Below, in pieces: positions 21,901-24,479 of a stretch of DNA of 24,479 nt (position 1 is the first letter of the stretch; each line of letters starts with the position of its first letter). The stretch is from NCBI GenBank assembly GCA_000934455.1, contig KN890924.1, positions 10,870 to 35,348 on the forward strand, given 5' to 3'. The position numbers were made by a program, and so were the translations under genes. A model generated the notes under the pieces. It was not told where the DNA came from. It made no database searches and saw nothing but the letters and a program-made list of their open reading frames with translations. Origin of the DNA: Apostichopus parvimensis (lineage: Eukaryota; Echinodermata; Holothuroidea; Aspidochirotida; Stichopodidae).

Positions 21901-23957
21901 TATGGCCGTAATCTCACATAGTATGTCAAGATCCTGAACTAATTTTGCAGACTACCATGAAGTTTTTTGGGGGAAATTATTCTGTATTTGTACGTTTGCA
22001 TGACAATTGTTTTGATGTAACCTATATGATTGGGGAGGTGTAACACTCAAAATGTTACTTTGTTTATGGGCTAACTTGCTTTAGCTGCATTGTATCTAAT
22101 TATTACTATTTTTTCCTTTAATCTCCCACTTTTTTGGGATGGACAAATTTGTAAATCTCCCTATTTTCATGAAAGACAGATTAACAAGTCTATTTGTATG
22201 TCTGTAATTTAAGAGTGTACATTCACAAGCTTCTCTCTGTTGTTATTTTACAGCTATAATTTAGGCAGTGGAGCTGCTGAGATCGTTTCCAGGTCAAGAG
22301 TCAATAATGGTCAGGACCATACTGTCGTTGTCAGCAGGTAAGGAAAACTTAACAGGCGATTGGTTTAGGTTCAGAAACGTTGGTGGAACACTGATACTCG
22401 TGATGGGGGGGGGGGGGGATGAAGGAACGCAAACACACTGGTGCAACTGCATAAGTAAAAGGGGGGTGTGTACCCTAACAAGTGACATACTCAGTAAGAT
22501 GGCCTTAGATGAGATAAGTGCGGTGGTAAAGTGAACATTTGAATAGAAGTGGACAGATGAGGGTGGGGGAAGGGGTGGGGGAGGGGAGGAACCATGGACG
22601 TAATTGTTGAACAACAGTCACAGTATGAAAGACGGCGAGAGAGTCAATGGGAGGGAAGCAACAAAGAGGTGTTATTGATAGATGCTGATACACTGAAGGC
22701 GAAAAAAGGCCAAAAGATGAATTTAAATAAATGAGTAACTATACAGTGAAAAAGCCAGATACACTGACATGGTCAGATACATGCAAAGTCCTACAAGACT
22801 ATACACTTTTATGCATTTCTCATTCAATATAACAGTGGAATATCTTTTCACGTTGTGTTCCTAATTTTTATCTCTTGTATAGAATGAGGAAGCAAGGAAT
22901 GCTCATGATTGACGATGGAGCTGAAATATTAGGAGAGTCACAAGGATCGCTACAGATGCTAAACATACAAGGCAACTTGTATCTAGGTGAGTCAAGTTTA
23001 CTGTCCCCAATCTATGGATGCTAAACATACAAGGCAACTTGTATCTAGGTGAGTCAAGTTTACTGTCCCCAATCTATAGATGCTAAACATACAAGGCAAC
23101 TTGTATCTAGGTGAGTCAAGTTTACTGTCCCCAATCTATAGATGCTAAACATACAAGGCAACTTGTATCTAGGTGAGTCAAGTTTACTGTCCCCAATCTA
23201 CAGATGCTAAATATACAAGGCAACTTGTATCTAGGTGAGTCAAGTTTACTGTCCCCAATCTTAGCAAGGTTCCTGAGTGGGTGGGTGATGTTTCCTGATG
23301 AATATAGGTGGCAGTACTTTTTTTTTTAATCTTAAATTAATGTTCAACATATCATATTTCTTTTGCTATTGGCAAATGAACAAAAGCTGCTATGGTGGTA
23401 GGTGTTTGCCAATTGAGGGTAATTGACATATGTTATGTATAGAATAGTGACATAGGTGTAATTTAAGCCAAAACGTTGTAGAATGCAAATTTTCATGATC
23501 AGTGAAACCTTCATGATGTGGTGAAACCTACAGTGTTTGTCTGAAGATGTGGAGGGGATTGGTGTGCATGGTGGGGTGGGGGGATTGGGTGGTTGGTTTG
23601 TGGTACCGGTGTAATAGATTCGTGTTCATGTCTTGAAACCATTATCAACTATTGACAGGACACAAGCTCCCCTGCCCCCCCCCCCTCCCTCAGTTTGGTT
23701 TGGCTTAGTATTGAAATATGTAATATTTGCTGCCAAAGATAATTCACGATTTTGGTAAACCAACTATTCCTGGTCGCCTTGTTTTCCCCTCAGGAGGTGC
23801 ACCTGATATTAACCTGCTGACCGGCAGTAGGTTCATAGAAGGAGCCGAGGTTTGCATCAGTGATTTAATCGTGCAAGTCGGAGATATGGACCCCGTCTCG
23901 GTCAACTTCAAGGACAGCGCAGAGGGAGGGGTGAATGTGGCCGATTGTGTCGTATGA
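790..23957 (+). CDS. HSPG2: Perlecan-type proteoglycan, 3' half of gene (25 joined exons)
   Basis: Joined exons: 790-947, 1403-1520, 2230-2508, 3213-3317, 3479-3664, 3954-4066, 4385-4532, 5164-5326, 5802-5899, 6695-6958, 7218-7481, 8110-8223, 8727-9059, 9506-9730, 10529-10624, 15719-15940, 16520-16764, 17381-17552, 18984-19121, 19943-20024, 20693-20771, 21743-21813, 22254-22337, 22883-22986, 23794-23957. They sum to 4025 nt: two bases of a split codon, 1340 sense codons and TGA. Domain order is seven Ig-C2 repeats, then LG-EGF-EGF-LG-EGF-EGF-LG. That order is diagnostic of perlecan domains IV-V; agrin has a different LG/EGF order and no Ig array. Perlecan is a secreted basement-membrane proteoglycan whose C-terminal endorepellin part binds dystroglycan and integrins in vertebrates. 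From LG1 to the stop is about 709 residues, close to vertebrate endorepellin. The gene is 5'-incomplete: the first exon enters in phase 1, so coding continues upstream of the window. The symbol is by family; orthology was not tested. Confidence 0.92.
948..1402 (+). other. Intron between E1 and E2; G-rich then T-rich
   Basis: The sequence at 1016-1109 is strongly G-rich on the + strand, with several runs of four or more G. The 3' part has T-runs at 1313-1334 and a pyrimidine tract before the acceptor (ttctttcataag). No gene is seen. Confidence 0.7.
1403..1520 (+). CDS. E2: Ig-like domain a, C-terminal half
   Basis: Phase 0 in, phase 1 out (ttag|gtgagt). It carries the F-strand signature [15 protein letters not shown] (D-x-x-G-x-Y-x-C) with the second core cysteine, then the G strand [12 protein letters not shown]. 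It completes domain a. Confidence 0.95.
1521..2229 (+). other. Intron between E2 and E3
   Basis: Apart from the 54-bp tandem array (1905-2116) and a T-run before the acceptor (about 2212-2224), nothing recognisable is present. Confidence 0.6.
1905..2116. repeat. 54-bp tandem repeat, four copies
   Basis: The core aggtttgattcattat begins at 1911, 1965, 2019 and 2073, exactly 54 bp apart. Because 54 is divisible by three, the array stays open on the minus strand as a repeating 18-residue pseudo-peptide. I read this as a repeat artefact rather than a gene. Confidence 0.93.
2230..2508 (+). CDS. E3: complete Ig-like domain b in one exon
   Basis: Phase 1 in (ttatcag|gt), phase 1 out (gaatg|gtaagt). 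A whole Ig-C2 domain: PQITISPE start, first cysteine in [13 protein letters not shown], tryptophan in VHWMKRDD, and second cysteine in [16 protein letters not shown]. The 3' end of this exon is the first unit of a tandem array in the following intron. Confidence 0.96.
2499..2845. repeat. About 44-bp tandem array seeded at the E3 donor, about 8 degenerate copies
   Basis: The unit start gtcttgaat (or a variant) occurs at 2499 (inside E3, over its donor), 2545, 2593, 2637, 2681, 2725, 2789 and 2833. Spacing is mostly 44 bp, with 46, 48 and 64 as exceptions. Units share gtcttgaatagNaggtttctgag and a gcaataaa segment. The first unit reads gtcttgaatg|gtaagt, so the array appears to derive from the exon end and splice site. 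Confidence 0.8.
2939..3150. repeat. Diverged direct duplication, period about 125 bp
   Basis: The core tgtgaaatgtggaaac occurs at 2961 and 3086. Both copies are flanked by a variant of tagcagNgtcaat upstream and gcagcctggctNcatt downstream. Two copies lie in the intron before E4. Confidence 0.8.
3213..3317 (+). CDS. E4: Ig-like domain c, first part
   Basis: Phase 1 in (atcacag|tt), phase 1 out (ccag|gtaagt). It encodes [20 protein letters not shown] and then [11 protein letters not shown], with the first core cysteine. The intron falls just after this cysteine, unlike the other split Ig domains here. No whole-length single-exon alternative was seen. Confidence 0.92.
3479..3664 (+). CDS. E5: Ig-like domain c, second part
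   Basis: Phase 1 in (caccag|ga), phase 1 out (cttgt|gtaagg). It encodes the core tryptophan in [14 protein letters not shown], a [15 protein letters not shown] stretch, and the second cysteine in [12 protein letters not shown]. It completes domain c. Confidence 0.95.
3736..3890. repeat. Degenerate CCTAAT/CTATT pyrimidine-rich simple repeat
   Basis: Short units such as cctaatcctattc and cctaattctatcc recur irregularly. The open frame over it translates to a low-complexity Pro/Ile/Tyr/Ser string, so it is not coding. It may add to the pyrimidine content upstream of E6. Confidence 0.8.
3954..4066 (+). CDS. E6: Ig-like domain d, first half
   Basis: Phase 1 in (caacag|cg), phase 0 out (tccaag|gtaagg). 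It encodes [16 protein letters not shown], the first cysteine in [12 protein letters not shown], and the tryptophan in FYEWSK. It is missed by a plain ORF search because it is short and lacks a start. Confidence 0.92.
4385..4532 (+). CDS. E7: Ig-like domain d, second half
   Basis: Phase 0 in (cattcag|gtc), phase 1 out (gcaag|gtaaca). It encodes [20 protein letters not shown] and the second cysteine in [16 protein letters not shown], ending FASITVQ. The open frame upstream (4127-4384) is hydrophobic T-rich intron sequence. Confidence 0.95.
4533..5163 (+). other. Intron between E7 and E8
   Basis: It holds A/T-rich repeats of the word ttttgcaaaatt (4740-4772), two partly similar ccgtgatt-type segments (about 4650-4665 and 4770-4790), and the 18-bp triplicate at 4901-4954. 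No exon or other gene is seen. Confidence 0.6.
4901..4954. repeat. 18-bp tandem repeat, three perfect copies
   Basis: The unit tgcaaaatcctgctcagc starts at 4901, 4919 and 4937. Intronic microduplication. Confidence 0.93.
5164..5326 (+). CDS. E8: Ig-like domain e, first part
   Basis: Phase 1 in (ttcgcag|tg), phase 2 out (ctcac|gtaagt). It encodes [18 protein letters not shown], the first cysteine in [13 protein letters not shown], and the tryptophan in VIWSKEGG. The last codon is completed by the first base of E9 (AC|T, Thr). Confidence 0.95.
5327..5801 (+). other. Intron between E8 and E9
   Basis: AT-rich, with a 13-C run near 5641-5653 followed by an A-rich stretch. No gene or exon is seen. 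Confidence 0.6.
5802..5899 (+). CDS. E9: Ig-like domain e, second part
   Basis: Phase 2 in (ctgattag|t), phase 1 out (gcaag|gtaaag). It encodes [21 protein letters not shown], with the second core cysteine, and the G strand ISARLALQ. The CTATNRAG motif is shared with domain a. Confidence 0.95.
5900..6694 (+). other. Intron between E9 and E10
   Basis: No gene is seen. It contains a 14-bp perfect palindrome gagttaattaactc at 6120-6133. Reading frames on both strands here lack domain signatures. Confidence 0.6.
6695..6958 (+). CDS. E10: complete Ig-like domain f in one exon
   Basis: Phase 1 in (ccaacag|ct), phase 1 out (caag|gtgagt). Whole Ig-C2 domain: [11 protein letters not shown] start, first cysteine in [13 protein letters not shown], tryptophan in [19 protein letters not shown], and second cysteine in [14 protein letters not shown]. 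Among the best-conserved repeats in the window. Confidence 0.97.
7218..7481 (+). CDS. E11: complete Ig-like domain g, last Ig before LG1
   Basis: Phase 1 in (ctccgcag|cg), phase 1 out (ggag|gtaaag). It encodes [18 protein letters not shown], the first cysteine in [14 protein letters not shown], the tryptophan in [22 protein letters not shown], and the second cysteine in [13 protein letters not shown]. It is the same length as E10 (264 nt). The next coding exon begins LG1. Confidence 0.97.
7482..8109 (+). other. Intron between E11 and E12
   Basis: Contains C-rich tracts at about 7531-7541 and 7990-8010 and no recognisable element. It ends in ttcttttgacag, the E12 acceptor. Confidence 0.6.
8110..8223 (+). 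CDS. E12: laminin-G domain 1, first exon
   Basis: Phase 1 in, phase 1 out (gaag|gtatcg). It encodes [20 protein letters not shown] and then [16 protein letters not shown]. The VPYFTQ-P start is the characteristic opening of perlecan LG1 (start of endorepellin). Too short for a default ORF search. Confidence 0.93.
8224..8726 (+). other. Intron between E12 and E13
   Basis: A G-rich block at 8561-8596 (ggggagggggaggaggaggg and continuing) could form a G-quadruplex. Otherwise nothing is recognised. Confidence 0.6.
8727..9059 (+). CDS. E13: laminin-G domain 1, core exon
   Basis: Phase 1 in (taccag|gt), phase 1 out (cattg|gtgagt). It encodes the LG sandwich: [58 protein letters not shown], and ends GFNTGFIG before the conserved cysteine supplied by E14. 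An N-glycosylation sequon NGTS sits in VNGTSMG; vertebrate perlecan LG1 has a matching VNGTS. The frame continues into the intron without meaning. Confidence 0.96.
9060..9505 (+). other. Intron between E13 and E14
   Basis: AT-rich, with an A-run near 9188-9199 and no element or exon recognised. Confidence 0.55.
9506..9730 (+). CDS. E14: end of LG1, EGF1 and start of EGF2
   Basis: Phase 1 in (tgtag|gt), phase 1 out (ccccg|gtaagt). It begins [14 protein letters not shown], with the LG1 disulfide cysteine after FIG, then VESCETC. EGF1 follows with six cysteines ([26 protein letters not shown]). The last residues [10 protein letters not shown] give the first cysteine of EGF2. So one exon spans an LG tail, a full EGF and the start of another. 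Confidence 0.95.
9731..10528 (+). other. Intron between E14 and E15
   Basis: AT-rich and featureless to inspection; frames on both strands lack domain signatures. It ends in ttcttcgtag, the E15 acceptor. Confidence 0.6.
10529..10624 (+). CDS. E15: remainder of EGF2
   Basis: Phase 1 in, phase 1 out (atcg|gtgagt). It encodes [16 protein letters not shown], then [16 protein letters not shown]: five cysteines which with the E14 cysteine make a six-cysteine EGF (C-x4-C-x4-C-x10-C-x-C-x8-C). At 96 bp it is missed by length-filtered ORF searches. Confidence 0.95.
10985..11354. other. Assembly gap, 370 N
   Basis: Unresolved bases. A nominal open frame across it (10948-11445) is meaningless. Confidence 1.
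11936..12020. repeat. 32-bp tandem repeat, about 2.5 copies
   Basis: The unit tctctgtgacttaaacaaaa begins at 11941 and 11973, and a decayed third unit (tctctgaaac) at 12005. Similar aaagctttt words persist to about 12160. Confidence 0.75.
12578..12643 (+). CDS. Candidate cassette exon with Ser-Gly glycosaminoglycan site
   Basis: Flanked by an acceptor (tttacctgtag|ga) and a possible weak donor (tatg|gtacct). It is 66 nt with phase 1 at both ends, so it fits without frameshift between E15 and E16. It encodes [15 protein letters not shown] followed by IHMQNDY: a Ser-Gly dipeptide in a strongly acidic context, as in glycosaminoglycan attachment sites of syndecans and the perlecan N-terminus. 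It would place a chain between EGF2 and LG2. The donor departs from consensus at positions +4 and +5, so use may be regulated, or the 3' boundary may be wrong. No cysteines and no other domain are present. Confidence 0.55.
15719..15940 (+). CDS. E16: laminin-G domain 2, first exon
   Basis: Phase 1 in (ccttacag|gt), phase 1 out (ttctg|gtaagt). It encodes [38 protein letters not shown], and [22 protein letters not shown], the typical first half of an LG domain. Its last 67 bp and donor are duplicated twice in the next intron. Confidence 0.96.
15874..16185. repeat. Tandem duplication of E16 3' end plus donor, three copies
   Basis: The word gcaggc followed by an atcgctctggt-like segment starts copies at 15874 (within E16), 15992 and 16109: period 118 then 117 bp. 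Copy 2 keeps the donor ttctg|gtaagttagacc (GT at 16058) but is one base shorter over the exon part and has an early TAA. In copy 3 the donor has become tcctgcaagttagacc, losing GT. Neither extra copy has a good acceptor, so both look like decayed partial exon duplications. Confidence 0.9.
16295..16365 (-). mobile_element. tRNA-derived SINE-like element (Ser/Leu-type head)
   Basis: The reverse complement contains a box A-like tggccgagtgg (16353-16363) and a box B-like ggttcgatccc (16305-16315), spaced as in a tRNA with no convincing acceptor-stem or anticodon-stem pairing. This is the internal RNA polymerase III promoter pattern of a tRNA-derived SINE or tRNA pseudogene. The body and ends of the element were not delimited. 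Confidence 0.7.
16520..16764 (+). CDS. E17: laminin-G domain 2, second exon
   Basis: Phase 1 in (tttctcag|gc), phase 0 out (actgag|gtaaat). It encodes [48 protein letters not shown], and [12 protein letters not shown], carrying the first cysteine of the LG2 disulfide. NIT is a potential N-glycosylation sequon. Confidence 0.96.
16765..17380 (+). other. Intron between E17 and E18
   Basis: Contains one copy of the repeat at 17009-17071 described separately. The rest is AT-rich with no exon seen. It ends in a strong pyrimidine tract, ttttcctattccttag. Confidence 0.6.
17009..17071 (-). mobile_element. Retroelement-type repeat, copy 1, with hammerhead-like core on the minus strand
   Basis: The segment 17009-17047 is repeated with one mismatch at 19270-19308. 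Read on the minus strand it gives ttgaagaa, a helix gatcc-tgcta-ggatc, then gaaacgtc. That resembles the minimal hammerhead core known from Penelope-like retroelements, although the first core base differs (TTGA in place of CTGA). Classification is inference. Confidence 0.5.
17381..17552 (+). CDS. E18: end of LG2 and most of EGF3
   Basis: Phase 0 in (ccttag|gtt), phase 1 out (acactg|gtaagt). It encodes [21 protein letters not shown] (second LG2 cysteine), then EGF3: [13 protein letters not shown] followed by [11 protein letters not shown]. The final EGF3 cysteine comes from E19. It joins E17 as GCITE|VELNG. Confidence 0.95.
17553..18983 (+). other. Intron between E18 and E19
   Basis: Holds the LINE relic at 18606-18958. 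The remainder is AT-rich with no exon or RNA gene recognised. Confidence 0.6.
18606..18958 (+). mobile_element. LINE 3'-end relic (C-terminal RT ORF tail plus 3' UTR)
   Basis: Frame 18606-18800 ends with [18 protein letters not shown] and then STFLSSKKL, the LWNxLP tail typical of ORF2 C-termini in CR1/L2-type non-LTR retrotransposons. The following sequence includes ggctatataaatgccttat, a common form of the 3' end of such elements. Heavily 5'-truncated, same strand as the host gene, not functional. The 5' boundary is uncertain. Confidence 0.7.
18984..19121 (+). CDS. E19: end of EGF3 and all of EGF4
   Basis: Phase 1 in (gcatacag|gt), phase 1 out (aaaag|gtaagc). It encodes GIHCETLVG (last EGF3 cysteine), then EGF4: [14 protein letters not shown] followed by [16 protein letters not shown], six cysteines in standard spacing. 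Confidence 0.96.
19122..19942 (+). other. Intron between E19 and E20
   Basis: Contains the second copy of the hammerhead-like repeat (19270-19308). Nothing else is recognised. Confidence 0.6.
19270..19308 (-). mobile_element. Retroelement-type repeat, copy 2 (fragment)
   Basis: A 39-bp match with one difference to 17009-17047, including ggcctgacgtttcgatccta. It breaks off after gcagga, so the other arm of the helix and the ttgaagaa core half are missing. Confidence 0.6.
19943..20024 (+). CDS. E20: laminin-G domain 3, first exon
   Basis: Phase 1 in (attgcag|at), phase 2 out (gagg|gtaggg). It encodes [19 protein letters not shown], then KMTIPRRR and two bases of Gly. The stretch from the last EGF4 cysteine to the LG3 core is short and lacks an acidic Ser-Gly insert. 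At 82 bp it is invisible to ORF filters. Confidence 0.9.
20147..20213 (-). mobile_element. tRNA-derived SINE-like element
   Basis: The reverse complement contains a box A-like tggccttgttgg (20201-20212) and a box B-like ggttcgaatcc (20159-20169) inside a longer cccgggttcgaatcccgg T-arm. The predicted acceptor stem pairs poorly, arguing for a SINE or tRNA relic over a functional tRNA. It differs from the element at 16295-16365, so it is a separate family. Confidence 0.7.
20461..20530. repeat. AT-rich microsatellite, hairpin-prone
   Basis: Runs of atatat at 20461-20480 and 20494-20530, the latter largely self-complementary around actgtatatat. Confidence 0.85.
20693..20771 (+). CDS. E21: laminin-G domain 3, second exon
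   Basis: Phase 2 in (tttcag|t), phase 0 out (gagct|gtaagc). It encodes [19 protein letters not shown], then LLLFQGA, the strand pair before the calcium/ligand edge of an LG fold. The Gly codon is split GG|T across E20/E21. Confidence 0.92.
20772..21742 (+). other. Intron between E21 and E22
   Basis: AT-rich, with no repeat, exon or RNA recognised. The open frame at 21066-21254 has no domain signature. Confidence 0.55.
21743..21813 (+). CDS. E22: laminin-G domain 3, third exon
   Basis: Phase 0 in (ttttag|cct), phase 2 out (tttag|gtaagg). It encodes [20 protein letters not shown], then IEF and a Ser split AG|C. The [10 protein letters not shown] motif matches the LG consensus DFI-x-L-x-GG. 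Confidence 0.93.
21814..22253 (+). other. Intron between E22 and E23
   Basis: No feature recognised beyond the acceptor tract before 22254. Confidence 0.55.
22254..22337 (+). CDS. E23: laminin-G domain 3, fourth exon
   Basis: Phase 2 in (ttttacag|c), phase 2 out (agcag|gtaagg). It encodes [20 protein letters not shown], then DHTVVVS: the LGSG turn and the x-H-x-V strand of LG domains. The canonical W before H in LG (W-H) is replaced by D. Confidence 0.93.
22338..22882 (+). other. Intron between E23 and E24
   Basis: Contains a G13-type run near 22405-22417 and a second G-rich block at 22560-22589. The overlapping open frames on both strands are low-complexity and have no domain. Confidence 0.6.
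22883..22986 (+). CDS. E24: laminin-G domain 3, fifth exon
   Basis: Phase 2 in (tgtatag|a), phase 1 out (tctag|gtgagt). It encodes [20 protein letters not shown], then [15 protein letters not shown]. The last 37 bp belong to the first unit of a five-copy 62-bp array that carries this donor. Confidence 0.95.
22950..23261. repeat. 62-bp tandem array over the E24 donor, five near-identical copies
   Basis: The donor motif tctag|gtgagtcaag occurs at 22987 (true E24 donor), 23049, 23111, 23173 and 23235, exactly 62 bp apart. Units are nearly identical, implying recent expansion. The first unit starts inside E24 (ctacagatgctaaac). Because 62 is not a multiple of three, use of a later donor adds a stop (TAA) after 13 codons. 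The fifth unit also keeps ctacag before atgctaaat, a possible acceptor. Confidence 0.97.
23262..23793 (+). other. Intron between the 62-bp array and E25
   Basis: Contains a T9-type run near 23319, a G-rich stretch (23565-23600) and a C-run (about 23672-23686). No exon is seen. Confidence 0.6.
23794..23957 (+). CDS. E25: end of laminin-G domain 3 and stop codon
   Basis: Phase 1 in (cccctcag|ga). It encodes [20 protein letters not shown], then [10 protein letters not shown], and ends NVADCVV followed by TGA at 23955-23957. The GAPD motif followed by LTGxRF matches the end of vertebrate perlecan LG3. The usual G-x-x-G-C before the first disulfide cysteine reads EGAEVC here; the second cysteine is in ADC, three residues from the end. 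Confidence 0.96.
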
Positions 23958-24479
23958 GGAGTCACTCTTTTTAAGTACAATAGTGTTATATAATTAATGT
24001 TTAAGATCATCAATATTTTTCAAGGGTGGAGGGGTCTAGCTATCGCACCAGTTCTAGAGGAGGAGGCAGGCAGCAGGATGGTCATTTAAGAGCATGGAAG
24101 TTATATGAGTTACATAGTTGTTACTGGTATGGCCTGACCACATTGAGAAGAAGATGATATAGCTAGGAATTTGTTCAGTTCAGTTCCATTCAAAAGCCAC
24201 CGAGTGGGTCGAGGTGTGGAGGTGATACACACATGATGGGCCTGAGACCAAGTCAAGGTGAAAAAGGGTGATTGTTTGGATTTAATACTGGAGCAATCGG
24301 CATGAGCCCAATGTCAGGTGTGTCTACCTGGAGTAGCCTGGAGGTGGGTCTCTGGACAGAACTATCTGTTCCCTTCATCTTGAGGTAAAATCCCACAGTT
24401 GGTTGTGCTCATTTCAGAATGCAGAGTTCATTCAAACTGTGAAGGGCTATGCTTTACAAACAAACAGAAATTTTTATTA
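23958..24479 (+). other. 3' UTR and/or downstream sequence
   Basis: Follows the stop codon. I find no AATAAA or ATTAAA polyadenylation signal up to the window end, so the 3' UTR probably extends further or uses a variant signal. No other gene is seen. Confidence 0.5.

Noticed and set aside
22268..22614. Overlapping open frames on both strands with Gly-rich and Pro-rich runs
   Set aside because: Caused by G-homopolymer intron sequence. The real exon here is 22254-22337 in another frame.
8110..23957. Agrin or laminin alpha as the identity of the LG/EGF tail
   Set aside because: LG-EGF-EGF-LG-EGF-EGF-LG directly after a run of Ig domains, and VPYFTQ at the LG1 start, fit perlecan. Agrin has EGF-LG-EGF-EGF-LG-EGF-LG and laminin alpha has five consecutive LG domains.

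Overview
This window is animal genomic DNA: short exons bounded by GT/AG splice sites, AT-rich introns, many tandem repeats and retroelement relics, and a 370-bp assembly gap (N, 10985-11354). All convincing coding sequence lies on the + strand and belongs to one gene. It is the 3' half of a perlecan (HSPG2)-type basement-membrane heparan sulfate proteoglycan, running from inside the Ig-repeat region to the stop codon at 23955-23957. The repeat style and the degree of similarity to vertebrate perlecan suggest a marine invertebrate deuterostome, perhaps an echinoderm. That placement is inference and was not tested.

Layout: seven Ig-like C2 domains (E1-E11, 790-7481) are followed by the endorepellin-type tail LG1 - EGF1 - EGF2 - LG2 - EGF3 - EGF4 - LG3 (E12-E25, 8110-23957). 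I derived 25 exons by joining open frames at GT/AG sites with matching phases. They total 4025 nt and give one uninterrupted frame of 1340 residues plus stop. Every module boundary is a phase-1 intron. Phase-0 and phase-2 introns fall only inside modules, mostly in LG3, which is cut into six exons. The 5' end of the gene (signal peptide, SEA, LDLa and laminin-IV/laminin-EGF regions expected in perlecan) lies outside the window.

The largest intron (10625-15718, EGF2 to LG2) holds the assembly gap and a candidate 66-bp phase 1-1 cassette exon (12578-12643). The cassette encodes an acidic Ser-Gly segment ([13 protein letters not shown]) that looks like a glycosaminoglycan attachment site. This is the most interesting signal in the window. 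Human perlecan carries its C-terminal Ser-Gly site in the linker before LG3; here that linker is short and the acidic Ser-Gly site would instead sit before LG2.

Three tandem arrays begin inside an exon, cross its 5' splice site and extend into the intron (exons ending at 2508, 15940 and 22986), multiplying donor-like sequence. Introns also hold two tRNA-derived SINE-like elements on the minus strand, a LINE 3'-end relic, two copies of a repeat whose reverse complement resembles a minimal hammerhead-ribozyme core of Penelope-like elements, further minisatellites, and G/C homopolymer tracts. I see no second gene, no structural RNA gene and no bacterial-type features.
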